Origin: CAWFPR01 sp963817635
GTDB lineage: Bacteria; Acidobacteriota; Vicinamibacteria; Vicinamibacterales; 2-12-FULL-66-21
DNA length: 64,000 nt
Assembly: GCA_963817635.1 (NCBI GenBank)
Contig: CAWFPR010000005.1
Coordinates: 1-64,000 of the forward strand
Direction of reading: 5' to 3'
Below the pieces are notes generated by a model. That model searched no databases and was not told where the DNA came from. It saw only the letters and a program-made list of their open reading frames with translations. Shown here piece after piece: positions 46,875 through 55,673 of the stretch (positions are counted from its first letter, which is position 1; the number at the start of each line of letters is the position of its first letter). The position numbers and the translations under genes were made by a program.

Positions 46875-47567
46875 TCACCTGCGGGCGACGTGAATGGCCA
46901 TGAGGCCGCCGAGCACCGGGATATGTGCGGCGCTCGCGAAGCCCTGCTCCCGGAGCAGCCGGCTGACCGCCGGAGCGCCCGGATACCGCTTGATCGACTG
47001 GGGAATGTAGCGATAGGTGTCGGGATCCCGGTGCAGGAGGAGCCCAAGCGCGGACCCGACCACCGTCAGATATGCGAGATAGACGGCACGCACCACGGGA
47101 TTGGCGGGCCGATTGAAGTCGAGCGAAAGGAACACGCCACCCGGCTTCAACACGCGGGCGATTTCCGCCACCGCAGGCTGAATCTCCGGCACATTGCGGA
47201 TGCCGTAACCGGTGCTCACGATGTCGAAACGGGCATCCGGGAAGGGCAGCGCCATCATGTCCCCCGCGACCAGCGGCACGCCGCCTCGTTTCGCGCGGGC
47301 GAGCTGGAGCATGCGGTGCGTGATGTCGAGACCGATGACCTGCGCGCCGCGATCGGCGAGCGCGAACGCGAGGTCGCCAGTTCCGCATGCCAGATCGAGC
47401 GCCGTCATGCCGGGAGACGCTCCCGACAGCTCGATCAGCCGGCGCTTCCAGCGAGCATCGCGTCCGTACGAGAGGAGCACCGTGATGAAGTCGTAGCGAT
47501 CCGCGATCGTCGCGAACAACCGGCGCACGTACGGCCGCTTCGTATCGGGAGAGTCGAGCTGCTGCAA
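46875..47567 (-). CDS. ubiE: Demethylmenaquinone methyltransferase (UbiE/MenG)
   Basis: The 230-residue SAM methyltransferase has FATIADRYDFITVLLSYGRD, ALDLACGTGDLAFAL (SAM loop), GLDITHRMLQLAR, FDIVSTGYGIRNVP and VLKPGGVFLSLDFNRP, the UbiE/MenG pattern. It methylates the quinone ring in the final step of menaquinone synthesis, consistent with mqnE and mqnD elsewhere in the window. Confidence 0.92.
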   Translation of the reverse strand: MQQLDSPDTKRPYVRRLFATIADRYDFITVLLSYGRDARWKRRLIELSGASPGMTALDLACGTGDLAFALADRGAQVIGLDITHRMLQLARAKRGGVPLVAGDMMALPFPDARFDIVSTGYGIRNVPEIQPAVAEIARVLKPGGVFLSLDFNRPANPVVRAVYLAYLTVVGSALGLLLHRDPDTYRYIPQSIKRYPGAPAVSRLLREQGFASAAHIPVLGGLMAIHVARR

Positions 47568-47582
47568 TGCCCTCCTTGAACC

Positions 47583-47637
47583 GTGAGCGTTGAACCTTGA
47601 GCCCTGAGCCTTGAGCCCCTGAGCCCTTGAGCCCTGA
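47583..47637. repeat. Heptamer repeat (GAGCCCT/GAGCCTT type)
   Basis: About eight 7-mers (GAACCTT, GAGCCCT, GAGCCTT, GAGCCCC and variants) separate ubiE from the queC stop at 47638. Confidence 0.8.
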
Positions 47638-48315
47638 CTACCGCACGGGCACCGAGTCGTACACGGTCGCGTCGTCGACGCCCGCCTCGCGGAATCCGTG
47701 GCGCCGTTCGCGGCACTTGCTGCATCGGCCGCAGTGCAGTCCGCCCTGCGGCTGCATGCACGACAGCGTCAGGTCGAGCGGAACGCCGAGGTCGAGGCCG
47801 CGCCGGATGACCTCCGCCTTGTGCATCGAGGAGAGCGGCGCCTCGATGCGAATCGGCGCGGCAAGTCCCAGCGACAGCGCCTGCTCCATGGCGTCGAAGA
47901 ACGGACGCGTCGCGTCGGGAAACGGGTTGCCGGCCAGCGGGCCCATCAACACACGCGGGATACCCGCGCGTGCCATGAAGACCGACGCCTTCGAGAGCAG
48001 CACGATGTTGCGTCCTTCGATGTAGACGTCCTCGTCCGGCGTATCGAAGGCAGGCGCCTCGCCGCGGATCGCCCAGTGCGTTGCCGGGTAGACGTCGCGC
48101 ATGTCGACGCCCAGCGTCACGAGCGGCAGGACCTGGCCGCCCCATTCATGCGACGCGAAGAGGCGCGCAGAGGCGGCGAGCTCCGCGCCTTCCCATGCGA
48201 GCCCGACAGTGACATAGATCGGCTGGACGGGCGCGCGCCGCGCCGCGATGGCGAGCAGCACGGCGCTATCGAGACCGCCTGAAAACAGGACGGCCAGCGG
48301 TTCATCCACAGGCAT
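47638..48315 (-). CDS. queC: 7-cyano-7-deazaguanine synthase QueC
   Basis: The 225-residue protein has the PP-loop LFSGGLDSAVLLAIA, VYIEGRNIVLLSKA, LMGPLAGNPFPDATRPFF and the C-terminal zinc cysteines in LSCMQPQGGLHCGRCSKCRER. It converts carboxy-deazaguanine to preQ0 in queuosine synthesis. Divergent from queD with only 25 bp between starts. Confidence 0.9.
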   Translation of the reverse strand: MPVDEPLAVLFSGGLDSAVLLAIAARRAPVQPIYVTVGLAWEGAELAASARLFASHEWGGQVLPLVTLGVDMRDVYPATHWAIRGEAPAFDTPDEDVYIEGRNIVLLSKASVFMARAGIPRVLMGPLAGNPFPDATRPFFDAMEQALSLGLAAPIRIEAPLSSMHKAEVIRRGLDLGVPLDLTLSCMQPQGGLHCGRCSKCRERRHGFREAGVDDATVYDSVPVR

Positions 48316-48340
48316 TCCTCAGGTAGTATTGGAACTTATC

Positions 48341-48745
48341 ATGTACCTCGTCACCAAGCGCATCGACTTCTGCTACGGCCATCGGCTGCTCGATTATGAC
48401 GGCATCTGCAAGCACCCGCACGGGCACAACGCCGTCGTCGAGGTGGATGTGCGGACCGCCCGCCTCGACAACCGGAACATGGTGGCCGACTTCAGCGATA
48501 TCAAGCGAATCGTGAAGGGGTGGATTGACCGCGAGCTGGATCACAAGATGATCCTGCGGCAGGACGATCCGCTCGTCGAGCCGCTGAGGGCGCTCGGCGA
48601 GCCGATGTACCTGCTCGAAAGCAACCCGACGGTCGAACGTATCGCGCGGCTCATCTACGACCAGGGTCGCGCGCAGGGGCTGGACATCGTTGCGGTCAGG
48701 GTCTGGGAAACGCCGTCATCCGTTGCCACGTACGACGGCGAGTAA
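48341..48745 (+). CDS. queD: 6-carboxy-tetrahydropterin synthase QueD
   Basis: The 134-residue protein has the zinc histidines in YGHRLLDYDG and HPHGHNAVVEV, the catalytic Cys in GICKHPHGH, MVADFSDIKRIVKGWI, LDHKMIL, and NPTVERIARLIYDQ. It makes 6-carboxy-tetrahydropterin from dihydroneopterin triphosphate, the first step toward preQ0; queC is adjacent and divergent. No preQ1 riboswitch is visible in the short shared upstream region. Confidence 0.92.
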   Translation: MYLVTKRIDFCYGHRLLDYDGICKHPHGHNAVVEVDVRTARLDNRNMVADFSDIKRIVKGWIDRELDHKMILRQDDPLVEPLRALGEPMYLLESNPTVERIARLIYDQGRAQGLDIVAVRVWETPSSVATYDGE

Positions 48746-48748
48746 GCA

Positions 48749-48869
48749 CTGCAGACTGCAGGTTGCAGATTGCAGATTGACGGTTTGATGATTGCGGGTT
48801 GCTGATTGACGGATTGCCGATTGGCGATTGGCGATTGGCGATTGGCGATTGGCGATTGGCGATTGGCGA
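48749..48869. repeat. Heptamer repeats (GCAGATT then GATTGGC, about 16 copies)
   Basis: The gap between queD and the convergent DUF4097-like gene consists of degenerate GCAGATT/GACTGCA-type 7-mers that grade into seven perfect GATTGGC copies. It is the longest heptamer array in the window. Confidence 0.9.
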
Positions 48870-49760
48870 TTACGACTCGCGCAGCTTCACCGATCCGTCG
48901 CCCGTGCGCACGCGCAGCAGTTTGCCGCCGTCGTTCAGCTTTCCGCGCACGGTGTGCTTGCTGACTTCACCGCCGGTGGCCGCCGAGACGTTCAGCTCGT
49001 TGCGAATGGACCCGTCGCCGGTGTGAATGTCGAGGTCGGCGTCGAAGTCGCGCGGCAGGAAGAGCGACACACCCCCGTCGCCGGTTGAGATTTCCCAGTT
49101 CTCGGTCATCGTGCTGCCTGGCTCGGCCCGGTAGACGATCGATCCGTCGCCCGTGTGCAGGCGCACCGAGCTGAGCTTTCCGGTCACGTTGACGCCACCA
49201 TCGCCGGTATCGAGGTCGAGCCGTCCTTCGGCGCCGGCGACAGTCACGCTGCCGTCGCTCGTATTCAGCGTCACGTCCCCTGCCACGTCTTCGGCCCGGA
49301 TGCCGCCGTCACCGGATCGCAGCTCGATGTGGCCGTTGACCCGCTGGATTCGAATCGAGCCGTCGCCGCTGTGGGCGCGCACGTCCGAGTGCCTGGGCAG
49401 CGATACGATCAGCCGCGCGCTGGCCGATTGATGGAATCCGATCCCGGAGAATGACTCGCGCGCGGGGCGCTTGACCTCGACTTCGATGGTGTTGCCGTGC
49501 TGTTCGGCCGTGACCTTCAGGGCATCGACGGCCTCGCGGGTGGCGCCTCGCTTCTCGATTTCGATCAGCACCTCGGGCCTGTCCCACGACTCGATCTGGA
49601 TGGACCCATCGAAGGTCGTCAGCCGGACATCCGGCGTCCCGGACGCCGGAAACCGCTTCTCCTCGCGGGCGATCTGGCTCTGGGAATCGAGCGTGACGGT
49701 GCAGGCAGCCCCTGTTACGGCGGCGAGGACGAGGACACCGGCAGCGCTCGTGAACTTCAT
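48870..49760 (-). CDS. DUF4097-like beta-helical lipoprotein
   Basis: The 296-residue protein has an export signal ending in VTGAAC, a possible lipobox, and then a repetitive beta structure with recurring S/TGDGSI or SGDGGI motifs (SGDGSIRIQ, SGDGGIRAE, TSDGSVTVAG, TGDGGVNV, TGDGSIVY, TGDGGVSLF, TGDGSIRNE, TGDGSVKL) spaced 17-25 residues. This matches DUF4097/DUF2807-type adhesin-like folds. Probably outer-membrane or periplasmic; no known substrate. Confidence 0.8.
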   Translation of the reverse strand: MKFTSAAGVLVLAAVTGAACTVTLDSQSQIAREEKRFPASGTPDVRLTTFDGSIQIESWDRPEVLIEIEKRGATREAVDALKVTAEQHGNTIEVEVKRPARESFSGIGFHQSASARLIVSLPRHSDVRAHSGDGSIRIQRVNGHIELRSGDGGIRAEDVAGDVTLNTSDGSVTVAGAEGRLDLDTGDGGVNVTGKLSSVRLHTGDGSIVYRAEPGSTMTENWEISTGDGGVSLFLPRDFDADLDIHTGDGSIRNELNVSAATGGEVSKHTVRGKLNDGGKLLRVRTGDGSVKLRES

Positions 49761-49796
49761 ACCCGGATAGACGGGTCAGGCTGCGGGACCGTTCCC

Positions 49797-51020
49797 TCAG
49801 TCTTCTCCCTCTCTTCGCTTCGGGCTCCAGGCGGACGGCGACCCGGACCGCCAGCCCAGATTCCCCCCGATCCACGTCTGGACGACGCGCAGGTCCCTGT
49901 CCAGGACGGCCAGATCGGCGAAGGCGCCGGGAGAAATCAGGCCAAACCCCTGAAGCCCGAGGGCGCGCGCGGGCGTCGTCGCACAGAGCGTGGCGGCATC
50001 CACGAACGACAGTCCCATCGCGGTGACGAGCCGCGCAAACGCCCGATCCATCGTCAGGACGCTGCCGGCGATCGTGCCGTCCTCGAGCCGTGCGACGTCG
50101 CCGACCGTGATCGGGCGACCGCCGAGGGAGGCAACCGTCCCGGTGGGCAGGCCCGAGCCCGACGTGCCGTCGGTGATGGCCATGACGGCGGCCGGTCCTT
50201 TGGCGGCCACGGCGAGCCGCACCATCGCGGGATGGACGTGAACGCCGTCGCAGATGATTTCCGCGATCACATCGGGGTTTGTCAGCACGGCGCCCGGGAG
50301 GCCGGGGTCGCGATGGCCGAGGGGCGTCATGCGGTTGAACAGGTGCGTGGCCTGTCGCGCGCCGGCGTCGATGCCGGCCATGGCTTCGTCGAACGTGGCG
50401 CCGGAGTGGCCGAGCGACACATGGTGCCCGTGGGCCACGAGTTCCCGGATGAGTTCGAGGCCGCCGTCCAGCTCTGAGGCGACCGTCACGATGCCGACGT
50501 CCGGCCGCGCTGCCGCGATCTCGTCGAGGATCTCGGCCGCGCTGAATGCGCCGTCAACCGCCGCTGCACCGGGGAGGCGCAGGCACTCGAGCGGCTGGGC
50601 CCCTTTGAACCGGGGATTGAGAAAGTTGCTCTCGAGGTGCGCCGGCAGCACACGCGCGCCGCCCTCCTGGCGGGACGTCCGCAGGTCCCGGACGGCGGCA
50701 AGCGTACGCCTGAGGGCTGCGGGCGGACACGCGATCGTTGTCGGACAGAAGGCGGTCACGCCATGCCCCGGCAGGACGCGGGCGACCCGTCGGACGGCGT
50801 CGATGTCGTCCATCACGTCAGTGCCGTGCACGCCGTGCACGTGGACGTCGATGAACCCGGGGACGACGTAGTGGTGGCGCAGGTCGAAGCGGGTCGCGGC
50901 GCGGTCAGCGGGTCGTTCGCCGGGCGCGACATCGACGATGCGGTTCCCCTCGAGGATCACGGTGCCGGGGCTGAGCACGCGGTCGGGCAGAACGACGTCC
51001 GCGCCGGAGAGCACGATCAT
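49797..51020 (-). CDS. nagA: N-acetylglucosamine-6-phosphate deacetylase
   Basis: The 407-residue amidohydrolase has PGFIDVHVHGVHGTDVMD, HLESNFLNPRFKGAQP (metal Glu), GHSGATFDEAMAGIDAGARQATHLFNRM (metal His) and AITDGTSGSGLPTG (catalytic Asp). It deacetylates GlcNAc-6-P in amino-sugar or cell-wall recycling. It is the last gene of a three-gene operon; its start overlaps the ROK gene stop (ATGA). Confidence 0.93.
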   Translation of the reverse strand: MIVLSGADVVLPDRVLSPGTVILEGNRIVDVAPGERPADRAATRFDLRHHYVVPGFIDVHVHGVHGTDVMDDIDAVRRVARVLPGHGVTAFCPTTIACPPAALRRTLAAVRDLRTSRQEGGARVLPAHLESNFLNPRFKGAQPLECLRLPGAAAVDGAFSAAEILDEIAAARPDVGIVTVASELDGGLELIRELVAHGHHVSLGHSGATFDEAMAGIDAGARQATHLFNRMTPLGHRDPGLPGAVLTNPDVIAEIICDGVHVHPAMVRLAVAAKGPAAVMAITDGTSGSGLPTGTVASLGGRPITVGDVARLEDGTIAGSVLTMDRAFARLVTAMGLSFVDAATLCATTPARALGLQGFGLISPGAFADLAVLDRDLRVVQTWIGGNLGWRSGSPSAWSPKRREGED

Positions 51021-51886
51021 GGCCGCGCGAGCATCGCCAGTCGAGCGGCACCGATGGCGATCCCGTCCTGGCCGAGAGGCGACACCTCGATGCGCACCTT
51101 GTCGACCAATCCCGCGGGCAACCGGCGGGCACAGTCATGACGCACCGGATCGAGGAGCAGGTCGCTCGTGGCCGCCACGGTCCCGGCAAGAACGACGACC
51201 TCGGGATCGAGCGTCGCGACGAGATTGGCGACGGCCATGGCAATGTATCTGGCCGTGTCGCGCACGACGGAAATCGCCACGCCGTCGCCCGTGCGCGCGC
51301 CGTCGAAGACGTGCTGCACGGTAATCGAGTCGAGGTCTCCCGCGCGCTCGAGGACGCTCGATTCGTCTCCGGCCTGAATCCGCCAGGAGAGCCGGCGCGC
51401 CACGCCGGCGCTGCTGACCTCGGCGGCGAGGCTGCCGTACTTCCGGTAGTCCTGCCGCTCCACGGGGTTGATCGCGAACCACGCGGCCGCGCCGGCCATG
51501 TTGTGCGCGCCGCTCCACGGCCTGCCGTCGAGGAGAATGCCGGCCAGGACGCGTTCGCCAATCACGAGGCAGACTGCGTCGCGCGCGCCTCGCGCAGCGC
51601 CGATCCAGACCTCCGCCGCGACGGCCGCGGCTCCCGGAGCGCAGACGAACGGGTCAGGCAATCCTCCGGCGCCGGACTCGGTCTCGAACCCGGCGCGCAC
51701 CGCCCCGAGCCCTCCCGCCGGCGGCGCGTCGGAATCCAGCGCGAACCCGATGGCGGTGACGGGGCCGATGCCGCGGGCCTGGAACTGGTCCGTCGTGCCG
51801 CTGGCGACAAGACGGCCATCGCCGTCCACGACGGCAATTCGCATGCGGCCTTCGATCGCGTCGACTCCGACTGCCTGCATCGTCAC
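51017..51886 (-). CDS. ROK-family kinase-like protein
   Basis: The 289-residue protein has the ROK actin-like fold cues GVDAIEGRMRIAVVDGDGRLV, ILLDGRPWSGAHNMAGAAAWF and VAISVVRDTARYIAMAVANLVATLDPEVVVLAG. The usual ROK zinc motif CxCGxxGC is missing, and the catalytic ExGH motif is not clear. The start is GTG 51886 (GTGA overlap with the upstream stop) or ATG 51880. Located before nagA, it could phosphorylate GlcNAc or a related sugar; this is inference. Confidence 0.7.
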   Translation of the reverse strand: MTMQAVGVDAIEGRMRIAVVDGDGRLVASGTTDQFQARGIGPVTAIGFALDSDAPPAGGLGAVRAGFETESGAGGLPDPFVCAPGAAAVAAEVWIGAARGARDAVCLVIGERVLAGILLDGRPWSGAHNMAGAAAWFAINPVERQDYRKYGSLAAEVSSAGVARRLSWRIQAGDESSVLERAGDLDSITVQHVFDGARTGDGVAISVVRDTARYIAMAVANLVATLDPEVVVLAGTVAATSDLLLDPVRHDCARRLPAGLVDKVRIEVSPLGQDGIAIGAARLAMLARP

Positions 51887-53520
51887 TCGCCAATCTGCCA
51901 GTGTCGTTTACGCCCCTCGAGCGGCAGCGCCGCCGCCCCCCCGGCCCGGAAGAGGGTGCGATCCGCCTCCTTCAACAGCTGGCGGAGACGCACTTCGTCC
52001 GGCGCGGAGAACACGATGACGCCGGCGCCTTCCTCTGGCGGGAAGTTCCGGTCGTCGATGTAATCGCGGTCGAGCGTGACGAGCGTCCGTCCGAGCTGGC
52101 GCGCGAGACGGTAGTGCTCGATGTCCCTGGCGCGGCGCAGGTCCTCGTGCTCGATGACGAAGAGCACGTCCCAGTGCAGGCGCGCGCGCATGTATTCGAC
52201 GACCCCGTTGGGCAGGTTTGCGTCGGCATAGATCCGCGGCGTGTCGGCGACGCGCGCCACGTGGACGTTCAGCTCCGACGAGAGTGTCCCCATCCCTCCG
52301 CGCTCCGATCGGCCGCTGTCGGCACTCTCCGCGGCCCTGATCCCCTGGCCCGGGCGACGGGCTAGCGGCGCCGGTCGACTTCCGCTCCCCGATGTTCCAT
52401 CGGCGTCGGCGCCTTGGTCTCGGCTCGCCTGCTTCTTGAGATCCGCGACGAGCGCGTCGCGCTTGTGCACCAGCGCCTTGCGCTCGCGGCGGCCGTTCGG
52501 CGACCCGACCGCGTATTCGCTGAACAGCGGAAACGCAATCGTCGAGTCGCAGTACGCGACGACCGTGTCGGGGAGCACGCCGGGGTTGACCTTGCCCCAG
52601 CTCACCGCCTCGGACGGCGTGGCGCCGGAGAGGCCGCCCCACACGACCTGGTCGGTGGTGATCTGGATGAAATAGTCGTTGCCGCCCTTCGGGATGCCGT
52701 AGACCTCCCACAGCGTCGGCTGCCCCTGCAGGTAGAAGTTCTTCGGTGAGCCGCCCCCGAGGATCACGCACCCGTTCTTCCGGCCGGCCAGGATGATCGC
52801 GCAGACCTCGTTCACGTCCCTGTTCGGGTCGATCATCAGCGAACTGCCGTTCATCAGCTCGTGGTAGGCGATGTTCATGCCGATCGAGCTGTCGCCGGGC
52901 GACGAGGTGTAGATGGGCACGCCGTCCTTCGCCGCGCGCGCGACGACGGAGTACTCCTCGCAGCCGGGATGGCGGGCGATGAGGTCGAGTCCGAGCTGAT
53001 AGTGAAACTCCGAACTCGTGACCGGACCCGACATGCCGGTGCGCGACAGGAAATCCCGGATGTACAGGTCGGTCTCGAGCAGCACCGAGGCCGGAAACAG
53101 CACGTCGTAGATGCGGATGATGCCCTGCTCGTACAAATCCACGTCGTCGAGGAAGGGCGAGCCGCGGTGCAGCGTGAAGTTCAGCGCGTAGTGGAGATCG
53201 TGATAGAGATTCGCCCCGGTGCTGATGATGAAGTCGATCAACCCGCGATCCATCAACTCGATGACACAGCCGCCGAGGCCGGCCGGCGTCAACGCGCCGG
53301 CGACCGTCAGGCCGATCGTGGTGTCGTTCTCAGGCGCGAGCATCTTGTCGGCGAAGATATGGCACGCCTCGGACAGCCGTCCGGCGTTGAAGGCCTGGAA
53401 GCTGCCGTCAATCAACTGACGCACGTCGGCGCTGCCGCGCGGCCGGTAGTATTTGATCGGCTTTCCGCTGAGATAATGGCCGGGGCCGTGGCTCGGAGAC
53501 CCGGGCGCTCGGTGGGGCAC
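51883..53520 (-). CDS. Deoxyhypusine synthase-like protein fused to a PIN-like (DUF5615) domain
   Basis: GTG 53520 is preceded by CGAGGAGGATC. Residues about 20-350 are a deoxyhypusine synthase-family domain (LIDGSFQAFNAGRLSEACHIF, TVAGALTPAGLGGCVIELM, STGANLYHDLHYAL, with the lysine in SEAVSWGKVNPGVLPDT). Bacterial members act on spermidine or putrescine (for example homospermidine formation). A low-complexity linker leads to about 115 residues of a PIN-like DUF5615 domain (RIYADANLPNGVVEYMRARL, TLVTLDRDYIDDRNFPPEEG), usual in toxin-antitoxin modules. No partner antitoxin is adjacent. The fusion may be real or due to a lost stop by an indel near 52380. Confidence 0.8.
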   Translation of the reverse strand: MPHRAPGSPSHGPGHYLSGKPIKYYRPRGSADVRQLIDGSFQAFNAGRLSEACHIFADKMLAPENDTTIGLTVAGALTPAGLGGCVIELMDRGLIDFIISTGANLYHDLHYALNFTLHRGSPFLDDVDLYEQGIIRIYDVLFPASVLLETDLYIRDFLSRTGMSGPVTSSEFHYQLGLDLIARHPGCEEYSVVARAAKDGVPIYTSSPGDSSIGMNIAYHELMNGSSLMIDPNRDVNEVCAIILAGRKNGCVILGGGSPKNFYLQGQPTLWEVYGIPKGGNDYFIQITTDQVVWGGLSGATPSEAVSWGKVNPGVLPDTVVAYCDSTIAFPLFSEYAVGSPNGRRERKALVHKRDALVADLKKQASRDQGADADGTSGSGSRPAPLARRPGQGIRAAESADSGRSERGGMGTLSSELNVHVARVADTPRIYADANLPNGVVEYMRARLHWDVLFVIEHEDLRRARDIEHYRLARQLGRTLVTLDRDYIDDRNFPPEEGAGVIVFSAPDEVRLRQLLKEADRTLFRAGGAAALPLEGRKRHWQIGE

Positions 53521-53670
53521 TGACGATCCTCCTCGGTTACGACGCCCGCTTAGAGTAGCACTGAACGCGGGCTCGAGGCGCTGGGCTCCGGGCTCGGGCA
53601 TCCCAGACTTGACATCAACCCGTGTCAGGAGCCAACGTAAGCCCGCTCCTTACCCGCATCGAGTGAACCA

Positions 53671-55467
53671 ATGCCTGAGACCAGCCTGGGTTCTGGCGCC
53701 ACGTGGTGGATCGTGGGCGCCGGCGTCGTTGTCCTGCTGATCGTCCTGCTGTTCTGGGCGAAGGGCCGGAAGATGGCGGGACCGCACGTATTTCGCGCGA
53801 GCCGCCTGAGTCGCGGTAACCTGTGGTTCCCGACGCAGGTATCCGTTACGCCGCACGCGGTCGTACACTACACGCCGGAGCTGTTCGGCGGGCGCGAGCA
53901 GTCCATTCACCTGGCGCACGTGGCGTCGGTCCTGATCGACCGGAACCTGTTTTTCGCGGACGTGATGATAGAGAGCTCCGGCGGGGCGAGCCCGGTGCGG
54001 TGCCACGGTCACAGCAAACATGACGCGGTGGAGATGAAGCGGCTCATCGAACAGTTCCAGTCGGACTACTTCCGCGACAGCGACACGGGGCGGGGAGCGC
54101 CCTGTCGCATGAGCGGCAACGGGGACAATGCCGTCGTCCGACGCCCTGATGCGGCGCAGACCGAGACACGATTTCACGCGCTCGTGCAGTCGCCCCTGCG
54201 CGCCGGCCTGCTGCGGTTCCTGTCGGCGCGCGCCGAGGAGATTTTCGACGTCGAAACGCTGATGCAGACGTTCGGGCGGATGCGTCTCGACATCGAGAAC
54301 TGCCTGCGCGAGCTGGTCGGCTTCGGCGTGGCGGCACAGGTGGCCGGCCCCGGCGCCCCGCGCTACGGGTTCACGCCACCGATCGACCGCACCGGCCGCG
54401 AACTGGTGGACCAGTTCCTGGAGCGCCGCGCGACGGTCACTCACGAAGATCGCTCTCCAGCGGTCCAGCGCTTCCGCGAGATGATCGGCCGCGACGAGAA
54501 GATGCTGGTCATCTTCGAGTGGATCCGGACCGCCGCCAAGTCCGACATCTCGGTGCTCATCCTCGGACCGACGGGATCGGGCAAGGAAGTCGTCGCCCGC
54601 ATGATTCACGAGTTGAGCCGGCGGGGCACCAACCGCTTTCAGGCGGTCAACTGCGCGGCCCTGCCGGACACGCTGTTCGAATCGGAACTGTTCGGCTACG
54701 AGAAGGGAGCGTTCACCGGGGCCAACGACCGGAAGCAGGGCCGGCTCGAAATGGCCAACAACGGAACGCTCTTCCTGGACGAGATCGGCGACCTGGCGCT
54801 CGTCTCGCAGGCGAAGCTGCTGCGCGCGCTCGAGGAGCGGCGCTTCGAACGGCTGGGGGGCAACGACCCGATCGAAGTGAACTTCCGCCTGATCTCCGCG
54901 ACGAACCGCCCTCTCGATCAATTCGTGCGCGATACGCGATTCCGCGAAGATCTCTACTATCGCGTCAACGCCTTCTCGATTCGCCTCCCCTCCCTCCGGG
55001 AGCGCGCGACGGACATTCCCGTGCTGGCGCAGCGTTTCCTGGCGCGCTACTGCACGGCGAACGGTCTGCCGCTCGACTCCAAGTCGTTTGCCAAGGAGGC
55101 GGTCGACCAGTTGATGCACTATCACTGGCCGGGCAACATCCGCGAACTCGAAAGCACGGTCTCGCGCGCGGCGCTCTCGTCGAACGGGCGCATCATCCGC
55201 GCGGCGGACGTCGAGTTCCTGCACGCCAGGGAGTCGGCCGGCGGTGCGAAGGGGGAACGCCTGCCTTCGCTGGCGGATGCCGAACGCACGCACATCGTGC
55301 GGGTGCTCGAAGCCGTGCGCTGGAACAAGAAGCAGGCGGCAGCCGTGCTCGAGATCAGCCGAGGGACGCTCTATCGCAAGATCGTCGCAGTACGGCCTGG
55401 AAGCCGAACCGAAGCCCGCCAGACAGCCCTCGTCCAGTTCGGCCGATTGATGCTCACAAAAGGCTGA
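53671..55467 (+). CDS. Membrane-anchored sigma-54-dependent activator
   Basis: The 598-residue protein begins with one membrane segment (WWIVGAGVVVLLIVLLFWA), then a ~110-residue beta-rich, PH-like domain (VSVTPHAVVHYTPELFGG, HVASVLIDRNLFFADVMIES), a helical winged-helix-like part (about 150-260), the AAA+ domain with Walker A GPTGSGKEVV (about residue 299), the sigma-54 contact loop GYEKGAFTGAN (about 345), Walker B TLFLDEIGDL, and a Fis-type helix-turn-helix (VRWNKKQAAAVLEISRGTLYRKI). No receiver or GAF domain. The last 28 residues look off-frame: an extra base near 55385 would give VQYGLEAEPKPARQ and a stop at 55450. A sigma-54 promoter with upstream repeats follows directly (55485-55634). 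Confidence 0.88.
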   Translation: MPETSLGSGATWWIVGAGVVVLLIVLLFWAKGRKMAGPHVFRASRLSRGNLWFPTQVSVTPHAVVHYTPELFGGREQSIHLAHVASVLIDRNLFFADVMIESSGGASPVRCHGHSKHDAVEMKRLIEQFQSDYFRDSDTGRGAPCRMSGNGDNAVVRRPDAAQTETRFHALVQSPLRAGLLRFLSARAEEIFDVETLMQTFGRMRLDIENCLRELVGFGVAAQVAGPGAPRYGFTPPIDRTGRELVDQFLERRATVTHEDRSPAVQRFREMIGRDEKMLVIFEWIRTAAKSDISVLILGPTGSGKEVVARMIHELSRRGTNRFQAVNCAALPDTLFESELFGYEKGAFTGANDRKQGRLEMANNGTLFLDEIGDLALVSQAKLLRALEERRFERLGGNDPIEVNFRLISATNRPLDQFVRDTRFREDLYYRVNAFSIRLPSLRERATDIPVLAQRFLARYCTANGLPLDSKSFAKEAVDQLMHYHWPGNIRELESTVSRAALSSNGRIIRAADVEFLHARESAGGAKGERLPSLADAERTHIVRVLEAVRWNKKQAAAVLEISRGTLYRKIVAVRPGSRTEARQTALVQFGRLMLTKG

Positions 55468-55484
55468 GCCAGAAGCGGTTAGTC

Positions 55485-55517
55485 GCTGAAATTGTGCTCG
55501 CTGTGCCGAAATGGTGC
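55485..55517 (+). promoter_or_regulatory. Candidate enhancer site: two direct repeats 20 bp apart
   Basis: GCTGAAATTGTGC (55485-55497) and GCCGAAATGGTGC (55505-55517) match at 11 of 13 positions and start exactly 20 bp apart, two helical turns. They lie about 105-135 bp upstream of the sigma-54 -24 element, the usual place for activator binding. The binding protein is inferred to be the adjacent sigma-54 activator. Confidence 0.5.
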
Positions 55518-55619
55518 ATCCAGGCGACGGAAAAATGTTCAGGAAAAGGGCCTTTCGTCCTCTACCGGAGTCCCATAACTTCCGATAGACCAGTAATATA
55601 GCGTCGAATCCGTGCGGGA

Positions 55620-55634
55620 GGCAGCGGCCTTGCA
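55620..55634 (+). promoter_or_regulatory. Sigma-54 (-24/-12) promoter
   Basis: GGCAGCGGCCTTGCA fits the sigma-54 consensus GGCACN5TTGCA: GG at 55620-55621 and GC at 55632-55633 with 10 bp between, and the full TTGCA -12 element. The start of the subtilase gene lies 40 bp downstream. The adjacent upstream gene encodes a sigma-54 activator, which strengthens the call. Confidence 0.7.
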
Positions 55635-55673
55635 GCCGCGTGCCCGTTCAGGCATAAACGATCACCCTCCGAA

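Noticed and set aside
48316..48340. preQ1 riboswitch between queC and queD
   Set aside because: Only 25 bp separate the starts and no preQ1 aptamer motif is visible.
48799..49026. Small protein with repeated AIGDWRL units
   Set aside because: It is only the translation of the GATTGGC heptamer array and of antisense sequence of the DUF4097-like gene.
51970..52365. Independent PIN toxin gene with antitoxin
   Set aside because: The PIN-like domain is in frame with the deoxyhypusine synthase part and no antitoxin-like frame is adjacent; kept as a fusion with a caveat.
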